DNA of 64,000 bases from an uncultured Paracoccaceae bacterium (GCA_947489445.1 CANLDN010000001.1:620001-684000), one strand, 5' to 3'. Shown: positions 32,371-41,597, counted from the stretch's first letter. Notes: generated from the sequence alone by a model not told the origin. Numbers and translations are program-made.

Positions 32371-34280
32371 TTGCTGATCTCCTGATTGGCGGTGCTGCGT
32401 TCGGCCAATTTCTCAAGCACCTGATCGCGATGACCGAACAAGGCGACATTGCCGTCAGCAACCATCATGATCTTATCTGCCACCTTTAGAAGCGATGGTT
32501 TTTGGGTGATAACAACAACCGTAATCTTGCTGTCCTTGGCATGCTGAATGGCGCGGGCCAGGGCCCGGTCACCCGCTGCATCGAGGTTGGAATTGGGTTC
32601 ATCCAAGACCAACAGCCGCGTGTCGCCAAAAAACGCGCGGGCAAGGGCGACGCGCTGCTTTTGTCCACCCGAAAGCGGTGATCCATCTGCCGCGACAACG
32701 GTTTCATACCCATGTGGCAAGGCGGCGATCATTTCATGTACGTCAGCCAAAACAGCCGCGCGGTGAATGTCGGCATCCGTCGCATCGTCGCGCATGCGCC
32801 CGATATTGTCTTTGATGGTGCCAGGAAATAGCTGCACATCCTGCGGCACATAACCGATGCATTCGCCTAACTGGCGGGGGTCCCAATTGCGCAGATCCAT
32901 CAGGTCCAGCCGCACGCTGCCTGACGTTGGCAGGATCGACCCCACCAGCATCTTGCCGAGTGTCGTCTTCCCCGCACCAGAGTTTCCGATCACGGCAAGC
33001 GTCTCGCCTGGGTTAAGATGAAAGCTCAACCCATTCAGGATAACCTGCTTTGTGCCGCCGGGCACATAAAGCAGTCTTTCTACGTCCAAGCGCCCTTCGG
33101 GATGTGGCAGCACCAGCCGTTCGAACCGGGTGCGTGAACGGTGCATCAGGTCGGCGATCCGGCTATAGGCAGCGCGCGACAGCAAAAAGGCGTTCCAGCC
33201 TTCGATTGATCCTTCAATCGGTGCCAGCGCACGTCCTGCAATGATCGACGCGGCGATGACCATGCCGCCGGTAATCTCACCCTGAATGGCCAGATGCGCA
33301 CCCCATCCCAGCATCCCGATCTGTGTCAGCAAACGCACGGCACGCGACATTGATGCAAAGACAATGTTACGATCCTGCGCATGCACCTGCGCAGTCAGCG
33401 AGGTCGCCGTATCCTTGCCCCAGATCCGCACAGCTTCGGGCACCATGGCCAACGCGTTGATAATCTGACTGTTTCGCGCCATGGAATCGAGATGCATATT
33501 GGCGCGACTTTGCGCCATATTCGCCTCGGCAAAGGGTTTGGCGGTCATCTTCTGGTTCACCAATGCGATGACCAATAGCAGTAGTGACGTGACAACCACG
33601 ATGCTGCCCAAATGTGGGTGCACCATGAAGATAACAACCAGAAACAGCGGCGCAAACGGCACGTCCAGAAACGAAATCAGCGTCCCTGAAACAAGAAACC
33701 CGCGCATCTGCTGCAAATCAGCCAATGTCTGATACTCTTTGCCATTGCCATGAAGCGACGCATGAGCGGCCGCACTCAGGATCGGTGCACCTAACCGCGC
33801 AGCCACCTCAACGGCGCTGCGCATCAAAATGAAGCGGCGCAGCGCGTCCAACATAGTTTGCACAACAATCGCACCAACAATGACCACCGTCAGCATGACA
33901 AGTGTATCGACGGATCTGCTTGTCAGCACCCGGTCAGATATCTGGAACAGGTAAACTGGAATGGCCAGAATCAGAATATTGGTACCCAAAGTCAGCACCA
34001 AGACAAATGCCATATTCCGGCGAACGGCGCGGATGCCTGCGCTTAGCGCGTCCGCAAACCCATCGGGACCAATGCGTTTGTGGAATGGTACGGGACCACC
34101 ATCCTTGCCGCCGCCTCCGCCAGTGGCCGGAAGGGCTGTGTTCGGTTTTTGATCAATGACATCGCCACTTTGCGGGCCATCAGCAGGTACAGGATCGACG
34201 CGCATTTCAGCCTTCAATTCGTAAGGTTTCACGACGGCATCCGCCTGATTGCGTTGGGTTGTAAAAACGTGATCTTTCAA
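32367..34280 (-). CDS. PrtD-type ABC transporter of a type I secretion system
   Basis: 637 residues if translation starts at the TTG at 34280, which is preceded by GGAG at seven bases; the ATG at 34205 is the first internal alternative. After a charged N-terminal tail with a Gly run (GGGGGKDGG) come five to six membrane helices. The nucleotide-binding domain has Walker A IGNSGAGKTTLGKML, signature LSGGQKQRVALARAF and Walker B LLVLDEPNSNLD. It powers one-step export across both membranes. The gene lies 25 bases after the 663-aa protein. Confidence 0.92.
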   Translation of the reverse strand: MKDHVFTTQRNQADAVVKPYELKAEMRVDPVPADGPQSGDVIDQKPNTALPATGGGGGKDGGPVPFHKRIGPDGFADALSAGIRAVRRNMAFVLVLTLGTNILILAIPVYLFQISDRVLTSRSVDTLVMLTVVIVGAIVVQTMLDALRRFILMRSAVEVAARLGAPILSAAAHASLHGNGKEYQTLADLQQMRGFLVSGTLISFLDVPFAPLFLVVIFMVHPHLGSIVVVTSLLLLVIALVNQKMTAKPFAEANMAQSRANMHLDSMARNSQIINALAMVPEAVRIWGKDTATSLTAQVHAQDRNIVFASMSRAVRLLTQIGMLGWGAHLAIQGEITGGMVIAASIIAGRALAPIEGSIEGWNAFLLSRAAYSRIADLMHRSRTRFERLVLPHPEGRLDVERLLYVPGGTKQVILNGLSFHLNPGETLAVIGNSGAGKTTLGKMLVGSILPTSGSVRLDLMDLRNWDPRQLGECIGYVPQDVQLFPGTIKDNIGRMRDDATDADIHRAAVLADVHEMIAALPHGYETVVAADGSPLSGGQKQRVALARAFFGDTRLLVLDEPNSNLDAAGDRALARAIQHAKDSKITVVVITQKPSLLKVADKIMMVADGNVALFGHRDQVLEKLAERSTANQEISK

Positions 34281-34305
34281 ATCGTTACTCCGGCGAATGC
34301 GAGAC

Positions 34306-36297
34306 TTAAGCGAGCATGGACTGCATGACGTCGGTCGTGACCGTTCCATCGTCCGTCGGTGTGATAAAGGTTGTGCCGTCCTCGCCCTGCTCCACGATCA
34401 AATCATCAGCAAGAAACGCGACCGCTTCGCTCGTCAAAGGGGCAATTTCATTGTCCAGCGGATCATCATCCGTATCGATCAGATTGGCTTGATAAAGCAG
34501 GAGGTCGTCGTAGATCTCTCCGCCCACGAGGATTTCGGAATCCAGCCCATTGTCAAAGATAGTTGCCAGGTTGACGACCGCGTTCGATCCGGTTGTGACG
34601 GTCACAGGGCCATCCGGCTCCTCGGGCCTATCCTCCAAAGCGGCAAGCTCTACCGCGACCTGATCGGCATCGCCCAGAATATTTGTCTGTTCAATCGCAT
34701 TCACATTGATCAGGTCACCAGCAATATACAGAACACTCAGATACTCTGTTCCGGCAAACAATGCGTGATGCGCCAACGTCGCTGAGATTGTCACGGCACC
34801 ATCAGCCAGCGCCCGACCCGCATCAGCAAATACATCCGTCATGGCGCCATAGGTGTTGGCACCAATCTCGGTGATGGCGGCACTGTTGAGGACCAGATTG
34901 TCCCCCGCGGAAACCGACGCAGGCCAGTCGCCATCATAGGTCACGCTATCATTGTCCAGCAGTACATTGGTCTGCTGGATCAACGACATATCGATCATTT
35001 GCCCACCGATGATGATAAGGTCATAGGCCAACGCAATCTCTAGCAGGCTGACCTGATTAAGGGCCGTGTTTCCCCCAAAATTCAGATAGGTATCCTCGCC
35101 TGAAAACGTGATTTCGGTGCGATCATTATCTGTGATCAGGTTAAACTGATGCATCCAGTTGACGCAGACGACGTCTGCCTCGATCCGGGTCACGCCCCAT
35201 GCAACAGGAAGCCCGTCATAGACCTCATCGTCCGGGGGCAGTATTTCAGCGGGGCTGTTTTGCAATGCGAAGGTCGCCGCATTGATCGCTTGGGTCGGAG
35301 CGATTTCACAAGCACCGATGTTGATATCTTGAACAACGTTGACCTGCGAAATGACGGATAGCGAAACGACATCCCCCATCACTGCGATAACATCGGCATC
35401 GACGGGTTTGGTCACCAATACGGTCTCGTTGATGACCATGTTGGCCCCGGCAATCACCGCATGCCCATCGGCAACCTCAAAAAGATCCGCTGCGATTTCC
35501 GCCGATGTCGCCGCATCAAAGAAGGGATGTGGGGCGTCTTCCTCCGTACCATCCTCTTCGGTGGCTTGGAAGTATTTGCGCAAAAGATCCGACAACGCAG
35601 GCGCCTCATCAGCGGCAGCACCATTGATTGTCGTGCCGTAAACCGCTGCCCCTGTCAGAACGGTGACCGCGGCACCCGGCGGGGCCATATCCACCAACAC
35701 CGCATATTCGGCAGTTATGGCGTCAAAGAACCCCGGCGCGTCCGCGGCCACCAGCAGTGGGTCGCCGGTCTGTGCCGTTGAAAGTGAGTGCGCGGTAATC
35801 ACAAGATCAGCGAGTTGGGTCTGATAAAACGAAAGTGGCGTGAATGTTGTCGATTGATCCGACCACATCAGGTCATTGTCGGACAAAACATTGAATTGAT
35901 GCGCGATAACCACGATTGAAGGTGGTGGTGGTGGCCCAAGATTGTATGACTGTGATGCAGCACTGACCCGAATTTCGAGACCCGCATGCAATGGATCGGG
36001 TGCATAGAATGACAACCGCACCGCGGGCGTATCAATGTCTGCAATGCCCGGCAGATATGGCAACCCGACCTCCGGCAAAGCGGAAAACCAAAATGGTGTC
36101 AGGCCAGGATCATGACCTACAGCCTCGTAGGGCGCGCGCAACAGAAGTGCCGGGGCATTGTGGGCGACAAAATCTTCTGCACCGTCAGAATGGTAACGAA
36201 ACGCCTCGTTCTGATCGCGCAGGCGATCTTCGGTATCTGTCAGTCCAAATTCACCAATGAAATGCGCGATAAGTTCTGAAATTCGGTCGATTGCCAT
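34306..36297 (-). CDS. 663-aa acidic protein with alternating QxN-DxD and GxN repeats, probable T1SS cargo
   Basis: I do not recognise a named family. Six copies of a Q-x-N-[VIL]-[LIV]-x-D motif occur at residues about 134-142 (QFNVLSDND), 318, 384, 442 (QTNVLLDND), 537 and 603. Four copies of a G-x-N-x3-N motif alternate with them at about 284, 408, 465 and 570. The repeats suggest a beta-solenoid or calcium-binding surface protein. The protein is acidic, has no Sec signal, and is followed at once by type I secretion genes, so export by that system is likely. The start at 36297 is the first ATG after an in-frame GTG (36309). Confidence 0.75.
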   Translation of the reverse strand: MAIDRISELIAHFIGEFGLTDTEDRLRDQNEAFRYHSDGAEDFVAHNAPALLLRAPYEAVGHDPGLTPFWFSALPEVGLPYLPGIADIDTPAVRLSFYAPDPLHAGLEIRVSAASQSYNLGPPPPPSIVVIAHQFNVLSDNDLMWSDQSTTFTPLSFYQTQLADLVITAHSLSTAQTGDPLLVAADAPGFFDAITAEYAVLVDMAPPGAAVTVLTGAAVYGTTINGAAADEAPALSDLLRKYFQATEEDGTEEDAPHPFFDAATSAEIAADLFEVADGHAVIAGANMVINETVLVTKPVDADVIAVMGDVVSLSVISQVNVVQDINIGACEIAPTQAINAATFALQNSPAEILPPDDEVYDGLPVAWGVTRIEADVVCVNWMHQFNLITDNDRTEITFSGEDTYLNFGGNTALNQVSLLEIALAYDLIIIGGQMIDMSLIQQTNVLLDNDSVTYDGDWPASVSAGDNLVLNSAAITEIGANTYGAMTDVFADAGRALADGAVTISATLAHHALFAGTEYLSVLYIAGDLINVNAIEQTNILGDADQVAVELAALEDRPEEPDGPVTVTTGSNAVVNLATIFDNGLDSEILVGGEIYDDLLLYQANLIDTDDDPLDNEIAPLTSEAVAFLADDLIVEQGEDGTTFITPTDDGTVTTDVMQSMLA

Positions 36298-36391
36298 CTG
36301 AACCACCAATATTCTGATTTGGGGGGTTACGGGGGATCGGTGTTATTCTTCGGGGTGCCGCAGCAATTCGCGGCCGGGTCGGTGACGTGAT

Positions 36392-36431
36392 GCCCCGGCC
36401 ATGGCTGGTCATTGGATGCCATGGCCGGGGC
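36392..36431. repeat. Strong inverted repeat between the Q/N-rich gene and the 663-aa gene
   Basis: GCCCCGGCCATGGC (36392-36405) pairs perfectly with GCCATGGCCGGGGC (36418-36431) over a 12-base loop. It lies ten bases after the Q/N-rich gene. There is no T-run, so it is more likely an mRNA 3' stabiliser or attenuator that lowers downstream secretion-gene expression relative to the first gene. Confidence 0.65.
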
Positions 36432-36441
36432 AGTACTTCAT

Positions 36442-37368
36442 TTACGCGCCGTCTGCGGCGTCGTCGCCCACGTAGGTGGAGCTCATGTTGCCACCCACGA
36501 CAGACATATCGACCGTGTTACCCAACACGTTAGCACCCATCACGATGCTTTGGTTGAAGGCAGTCGTGTCAATCGAAGACGCAGCTGAAGAAAGCGACTC
36601 GCCAGAGACGTAACCGTCATCACCGTTGCCGCTGCCCCAGTTACCACTATCGAAGCCATCGTCATCACCGTGACCACCGTGACCGCCTTCACCGCGACCC
36701 TCGATCCATGGGAAGTTGAAGCCGTCGGCTTCCTCGGACCCTGCATCGATACCGTCATCAGACGTGGCGTTGCCGCCGTTGGAGTTGTTGGTCTGATTCA
36801 AGTTGCCGCCAACAGTCGGATTATTCAACGTGTCGTTGTCAACCAGGTTGTTTGACTGAGCATTGACCGTGCCAGTGTCATTACCAGCACCCGTCAAGGC
36901 ATCGTTCAGGACCTTGGATAGGTTCAGTTCATTGCCGGGATCGTAGTTCACGTCACCTTTCGCCATGATGATGTCATCGATGGAGTTGTGGTTCATGTCG
37001 ATATCGGCAAAGTCGTCATCAGTCGGCTCATACCCTGAAAAATCAACATCGGTATTGACGGACACGTTCGTTGTCACATCGGTGTCCACATCCGTATTGT
37101 TGCGCGCTGCGTTCGTCGCTGCGTTGTTTGCGCTGTTGGATGCACCGTTTTCGTTGTAGTTCAGGTTACCATTGGCGTTGCCATTTAGGTTCAGCGAACC
37201 GTTAAGATTACCATTCTCGTTGAGGCTGGCATTCTCGCTGCTTTGGCTCTGATGCTGACCTTGGCCCTGACCTTGCAATTGGCCCTGTGCTTGGGCTTCG
37301 TGCTGGCCCTGACCTTGGTGCTGATGCTGATGGCCCCAAGGCATGAAGTAGCTGTTTCTGTTAGACAT
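36442..37368 (-). CDS. Q/N-rich low-complexity protein, probable surface or biofilm component
   Basis: 308 residues from the ATG at 37368 (MSNRNSYFMPWGHQHQHQ). Residues about 13-45 are Gln/His/Gly-rich (QGQGQH repeats). About 45-80 is an Asn/Gly/Leu repeat (LNENGNLNGSLNLNGNANGN) and about 80-200 is Asn/Asp-rich. A Gly/Asp-rich region precedes the end SIVMGANVLGNTVDMSVVGG. The C-terminal pattern echoes the IDMS and QxN motifs of the 663-aa protein, so the two may assemble together. The composition is prion- or adhesin-like. No Sec signal is seen; export by the adjacent type I system is inferred. Confidence 0.72.
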   Translation of the reverse strand: MSNRNSYFMPWGHQHQHQGQGQHEAQAQGQLQGQGQGQHQSQSSENASLNENGNLNGSLNLNGNANGNLNYNENGASNSANNAATNAARNNTDVDTDVTTNVSVNTDVDFSGYEPTDDDFADIDMNHNSIDDIIMAKGDVNYDPGNELNLSKVLNDALTGAGNDTGTVNAQSNNLVDNDTLNNPTVGGNLNQTNNSNGGNATSDDGIDAGSEEADGFNFPWIEGRGEGGHGGHGDDDGFDSGNWGSGNGDDGYVSGESLSSAASSIDTTAFNQSIVMGANVLGNTVDMSVVGGNMSSTYVGDDAADGA

Positions 37369-38028
37369 ATCTTGTTCTTTCAATGATGTGCCGTGCAGAC
37401 CACCGCTCATTTCAAAGGTGGACATATTGCCTGGCACTGTTTGGATTTCACTTCCGGCATGTTGAATACCTGCCGAAGCACGCGATTGTGTCTGTGTCTT
37501 TTTCTCCCCCCTGACCGCACGTGCTCAAGGCTGCTGAAAACAGCAGATTGCGCATCGTCGGTGGCTATTGAAGATCGGCACCTGCGATAAGAAATTGGGC
37601 GGCGATCCTGCGTTTCATCAAAGTCACGAAATCTGTGACTGCATTGATCGTGCCACCTCTGCGGTGATCAGAATAGCTGGCTGAACGGCCAGCAACAGAT
37701 TCGATCATTTGGTCAAAAATCGTCGATCAATTGGTCAAAACGCATAGATCAAAGGGTTTAGAGACTGATCAAAAGTCCTAGATCACCATGACATTATGGC
37801 GATAAACCAGCCTAATAATTGAACAAAAGTACAGGACTGTGATGATTCGCAGACTACAAGCTTAAGAATATGTTAAAGTGTTGGTCAGCGACGGGCTTTT
37901 TTATGTCGCGGTTTCAGTAGCAGTTCGACCCACGCCAGCGCGACATATTTCGCCGCGCAAGTGACGTCGACAACTTGTTGTAAGCAATAGCCCCTGTTGT
38001 GGGCGAATAATTGGAAATGAGGCCCTTT
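37369..38028. other. Divergent regulatory region between the Q/N-rich gene and the LuxR gene
   Basis: 660 bases with no convincing coding sequence. The middle contains the phased GATCA repeat array listed separately (37703-37784), followed by AT-rich sequence (37790-37880) that may hold promoters in both directions. The LuxR-family gene at 38029 is an obvious candidate for binding here. Confidence 0.55.
37703..37784. repeat. Phased GATCA-N(3-4)-GTCAAAA repeat array
   Basis: GATC begins at 37703, 37725, 37747, 37767 and 37781. The first three are exactly 22 bases apart and the fourth 20, about two DNA turns. The first two units share GATCA(T/A)TTGGTCAAAA; later units degenerate to GATCAAAGGG and GATCAAAAGT. 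This is the pattern of a multi-site regulator-binding region on one DNA face. Confidence 0.65.
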
Positions 38029-38805
38029 ATGAATACCGGAGAATTTACTCCAAGACGGTCGGAAAACACAGAAGCGATGATATTGTTTGTTGGTGATCAT
38101 AGCTGTTTCTCAAACATTTATCTCAGGTTGATCGGTGAAGAATTCAGCCATTTTGATATCGTTTGCGAGCGCCGTATCGAAGATGCAGTACGCAAAGCAG
38201 AGGTGAACGGCCCAAAAATCGCACTGGTCGTGATTTGTTGCCGCTTTGGTCAGGCAGCGCTCGCCGCCCTCAAACAAATCGTTAGTATTGCGCCCAATAT
38301 CAGACCCGCGCTTGCCTATGGCAGCATGTTCGAAGTCCGCGATGCACTACAATCCTCACCTGACTATGCGCCGCTGGACCGCGTCAGCTTCCTGCCCATG
38401 CGCGCCAAAATTGACGCTGTCATCTCCATTCTCCACCTGCTGATATCGGGAGAGTGCCATGTCTCAAACGATGTCATGAAGTTTTTGCTGGAGAAAACAA
38501 ACACACTCTCGTCCGACACACCATCAGGATGTCCCGCCGGCGGTCTGGCGGCCTGCCCCGTCCGGAACCCCGTCGGCTGCAAGGCGGATATTGGTGTGTT
38601 GACCACAAGAGAGCTTGAAGTCCTGGCGCTTCTTTCAAAAGGCGCGCCGAACAAGGTGATTGCAAAGTCGCTTTCACTTTCGCAAAGCACGGTAAAACTT
38701 CACATTCACCACATCATATCCAAACTTGATGTGCGTAACAGAACAGAGGCAGCCGTCGCTTATCTTGGTGCGCAACTGGCTTCGCAGGGTGATCCGGTAG
38801 CATGA
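38029..38805 (+). CDS. LuxR-family regulator with pseudo-receiver N-terminus
   Basis: 258 residues from the ATG at 38029, preceded by TGAGG at six bases. The first about 130 residues look like a response-regulator fold (AMILFVGDHSCFSNIYLRLI, ALVVICCRFGQ) in which the phospho-acceptor position is not an obvious Asp, so it may not be phosphorylated. A Cys/Pro linker (CPAGGLAACPVRNPVGC) leads to a C-terminal LuxR HTH (LTTRELEVLALLSKGAPNKV, then IAKSLSLSQSTVKLHIHHI). It probably controls the divergent surface/secretion genes through the repeats upstream. Its stop overlaps the next gene. Confidence 0.85.
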   Translation: MNTGEFTPRRSENTEAMILFVGDHSCFSNIYLRLIGEEFSHFDIVCERRIEDAVRKAEVNGPKIALVVICCRFGQAALAALKQIVSIAPNIRPALAYGSMFEVRDALQSSPDYAPLDRVSFLPMRAKIDAVISILHLLISGECHVSNDVMKFLLEKTNTLSSDTPSGCPAGGLAACPVRNPVGCKADIGVLTTRELEVLALLSKGAPNKVIAKSLSLSQSTVKLHIHHIISKLDVRNRTEAAVAYLGAQLASQGDPVA

Positions 38806-39299
38806 GCCAAAAACCTGGCGAAGCATTTGATGCCTTTCTGCTTCTGGTGGGCAAGCTGAACTATGCCTGGACCAACACTGAAAGCCTGCTGATCCATATG
38901 ATCGGCGGCTTGGCCAAGGTCGATTCCGAGACGGCGACCATTATCTTCCTAACGCTGAACACATCCCGGGCCCGCATTGATCTTGTGCAAAGACTGGCCA
39001 AACGCGACGGCACCGATCCGCGCGAACGACATGCCATCTTGAATGTAACCGACAGGATTCAGAAAGTGGGGCACCTGCGCAATCGATACAATCACTGTAT
39101 CTATACCTTCGATGACAATGCCGAGGTGTCCCATACGATCCTTATGCGCATTGCCGATCGCAAAGATGCAATAAAGATGGGCAGGACCGACCCGGTGGAT
39201 CTGAAGGCGACAGCAGGTATTGAGCAGGCAATCACCGATCTAAGGGACATTAATCACGAGATATGGAGTATCTTGCGAGACTATAGATATCCGCATTGA
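38802..39299 (+). CDS. HEPN-like small helical protein coupled to the LuxR regulator
   Basis: 165 residues, ATGA overlap with the LuxR gene. It is all-helical in appearance and contains RNRYNHCIY, an R-x4-H motif of the kind found in HEPN-fold proteins, many of which are RNases or toxin partners. No named family was recognised. It could be a metal-independent RNase or a non-catalytic helper of the regulator. The HEPN assignment rests on one motif and helical pattern only. Confidence 0.6.
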   Translation: MSQKPGEAFDAFLLLVGKLNYAWTNTESLLIHMIGGLAKVDSETATIIFLTLNTSRARIDLVQRLAKRDGTDPRERHAILNVTDRIQKVGHLRNRYNHCIYTFDDNAEVSHTILMRIADRKDAIKMGRTDPVDLKATAGIEQAITDLRDINHEIWSILRDYRYPH

Positions 39300-39622
39300 T
39301 TGACACAGCATCCGACTTTTCTGCCGCGCATGCGATTGGCTCATCTTCTTCGCAAGCAGTATAATCAGGATCGGTCTGCTACTCGAATATCGACCGCCTG
39401 ACGGGCAGGTCTATATTCGGTTTGCCGCAGTGCGGCCTCATTTTGGCAACAATGCAAACGACATCAAACCAAACCGCGACTTTTGGGAGTGTTTTGCTTT
39501 CAAAATTCATCCGGTTGTCGCCGCGGCATGCCTAAAATTAGACCAATTCTGCACCTAGTGTGATTTGGCGAATCCGGTTTCGGCTCTGATTTCAAAACGT
39601 AGGTTATCAAGGAAAGACATTC
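39300..39622. other. Intergenic region upstream of the OmpA-family gene
   Basis: 323 bases without a convincing gene. A short perfect hairpin GCCGCA-G-TGCGGC (39424-39436), followed by CTCATTTT, may end transcription of the LuxR/HEPN pair. The last 100 bases (AT-rich around 39525-39560) probably contain the promoter of the next gene, but no clear boxes are seen. Confidence 0.45.
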
Positions 39623-41314
39623 ATGAGAGCACTTCTTATTGCAGCGGTTCTGTGCATCACGGCGCTGACATTTGGGGCGGCGGCGATGCTAACGTCCTCC
39701 GACGTAGAAATGATCCCCGCAGCGCAGCTTGAGGAGGCGCAGGCCGCATTCGACGCGCAGCTTTCGGAAGCACAATCTGGTACGACGACGGAAATCACCG
39801 ATCTGCAACAGGCCGGTGCGGCATTGGAAGCCGAAGTCGATACGCTGACCCAGTCAGTTCAATCCCTGACGACACAGCGCGATAACTTAACCGCAGAGCT
39901 GGCCCAAACGCGCGCAGATTTTGAGGCGACAACAGCCGAACTCACAGCGCAGATTGAGAATACGTCAGAAAGCCCCGACCAGACCGGCGATCTCGAAGCG
40001 CAAATTGCAGAGCGCGATGCAAGGTTGCAGGACGCTGATGCGACAATCCAAACTCTCAACGAAGCCATTGCTGCGGATCGCGCCGAACTGGAAGCTGTCT
40101 CTGAGCAAATGGCTGCACTCCAAGAGGAGGCCGATATTGCTGCAGCACGCATCGCTGAACTGGAAAGTGGATCGAATAATGAAGCAGCATCCGTGCCAGT
40201 AGACCAGGATGAAACGGTCAGCCGCCTGCAAACAGAAATCGCAGAGCGTGAAGCGACAATCGACGACCTGAACGCCCGCGTGACTGAGTTAACGACAAGC
40301 CTGGAAACGCGCGATGCGGCGACAGCTGCCCAAACAGACCAGACGTCCGAGCTTGCAGCAGAAATCGAAACGCTGACCGCCACTGTCTCGGAGCGCGATA
40401 CACTGATCGCGTCCCTAGAAGCGCAACTGGCCGACGCAGGCACAGTAGATGATGATACCAGCGCACAAATCGCAGCCCTGACGGCGACGGTCGAAGAACG
40501 TGACGCGACCATCGCCACCTTGGAAGCCGCGCAGGCCGAAGCAACAGAGGCTGCAGTCGCAAGCGAGCAAGAGAACGCAAATGCCCAGATCGAAGAACTG
40601 ACTGCAACGCTCGCAGAACGTGATGCCGCCATCGCGACCTTGGAAGCCACACAAGCCGAAGCTGCCGAAAGCGGCAACGCTGAAGAGCTGGCGACTGTGA
40701 CATCCGAATTCGAAACACAGGTCGGCGGCCTCGAAGCTCAAATCGCCGAACTCAGTGAACTGGTGAACACACAGTCCACGACCATCGAAAGCCTTCGCTT
40801 TGGGCTTGGTGATGGACCCGTTGCCGCTGATGAACTGGCTGATTTGTGCATTGCAAGGGCCAGCGGGATCCTGGAAGAGTCACAGATCAACTTTGCGACT
40901 GGCACCACTTCGATCAACGAAAGTTCGGTAGAAACACTTGAGCGATTGCGGGACCTCGCGATTGGCTGCCGCAATGATGACCTGATCATCGAAATTGGCG
41001 GTCATACCGATAGTCAGGGTGCTGAAGCCGACAACCAAGCGCTTAGCGAAACGCGCGCGCAGGCTGTGCTGGACTTCATGGTCGATCGCGGCATTGAACC
41101 CGACAGCGTGCGTGCGGTTGGATTTGGCGAAGCGCAACCAATCGAAACAAACGATACCAGTGCTGGCCGCGCCGCAAACCGCCGCATCACATTCGAATGG
41201 AAACTGCGCGAAACACCCGAAGAAGAAACCCCTGATGCCGCTGATGAGGCCACGGGCGACGATACGGCGACTGACGCCGCTGAAGATGCCGCGTCTGACG
41301 CCGTAAACGAATAG
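39623..41314 (+). CDS. OmpA-domain protein with a long periplasmic coiled coil
   Basis: 563 residues. The N-terminal hydrophobic segment (MRALLIAAVLCITALTFGAA) is a signal peptide or anchor. Residues about 30-390 are an extended coiled coil with recurring units such as ERDATIATLEAAQAEA, clearly built by internal duplication. The C-terminal OmpA peptidoglycan-binding domain spans about 410-520 (INFATGTTSINESS, EIGGHTDSQGA, RAVGFGEAQP, NRRITFEW), followed by an acidic tail. It likely spans the periplasm while gripping peptidoglycan, and may belong to the secretion/surface cluster. Confidence 0.88.
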   Translation: MRALLIAAVLCITALTFGAAAMLTSSDVEMIPAAQLEEAQAAFDAQLSEAQSGTTTEITDLQQAGAALEAEVDTLTQSVQSLTTQRDNLTAELAQTRADFEATTAELTAQIENTSESPDQTGDLEAQIAERDARLQDADATIQTLNEAIAADRAELEAVSEQMAALQEEADIAAARIAELESGSNNEAASVPVDQDETVSRLQTEIAEREATIDDLNARVTELTTSLETRDAATAAQTDQTSELAAEIETLTATVSERDTLIASLEAQLADAGTVDDDTSAQIAALTATVEERDATIATLEAAQAEATEAAVASEQENANAQIEELTATLAERDAAIATLEATQAEAAESGNAEELATVTSEFETQVGGLEAQIAELSELVNTQSTTIESLRFGLGDGPVAADELADLCIARASGILEESQINFATGTTSINESSVETLERLRDLAIGCRNDDLIIEIGGHTDSQGAEADNQALSETRAQAVLDFMVDRGIEPDSVRAVGFGEAQPIETNDTSAGRAANRRITFEWKLRETPEEETPDAADEATGDDTATDAAEDAASDAVNE

Positions 41315-41324
41315 GAAATTACTG

Positions 41325-41585
41325 ATGTCTATCTCACTACTTCAAATTTTCGTCTTCATGCTTTGCACGTTTGCACTGGGTTTGGTTCTTGGTTGGGTGC
41401 TTTGGCGGTTTGGCGGAGCGTCAAAGCAGGCGCTGGATTCGATAAACACGGAAGTCGATTTTTGGCGCAGCAACCTTGAACAATGCCGGATCAAACTTGG
41501 CAATGAGCAGGTCAAAGTCGCGGCACTTCACGAGGAAAAAGCAAACCTCAAAAAGCGGCTGGCCTCGCTACAGGCCAAAACCTAA
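41325..41585 (+). CDS. Small membrane protein with cytoplasmic coiled coil
   Basis: 86 residues: one N-terminal transmembrane helix (LLQIFVFMLCTFALGLVLGW) followed by a helical tail with heptad-like spacing (VAALHEEKANLKKRLASLQA). The start lies ten bases after the OmpA-protein stop and the two are probably co-expressed, perhaps as inner-membrane partners. No named family was recognised. Confidence 0.75.
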   Translation: MSISLLQIFVFMLCTFALGLVLGWVLWRFGGASKQALDSINTEVDFWRSNLEQCRIKLGNEQVKVAALHEEKANLKKRLASLQAKT

Positions 41586-41597
41586 CGCTGACAGCCC

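Noticed and set aside
37703..37784. Phased repeats as a CRISPR array or plasmid-type origin iterons
   Set aside because: Units are about 15 bases, imperfect, and spaced by only a few bases; no cas genes, rep gene or DnaA boxes are nearby.
39859..40718. Long Ser/Ala- and Arg-rich open frames opposite the OmpA-protein gene
   Set aside because: They are mirror images of the repetitive coiled-coil coding sequence and have no start signals or family resemblance.
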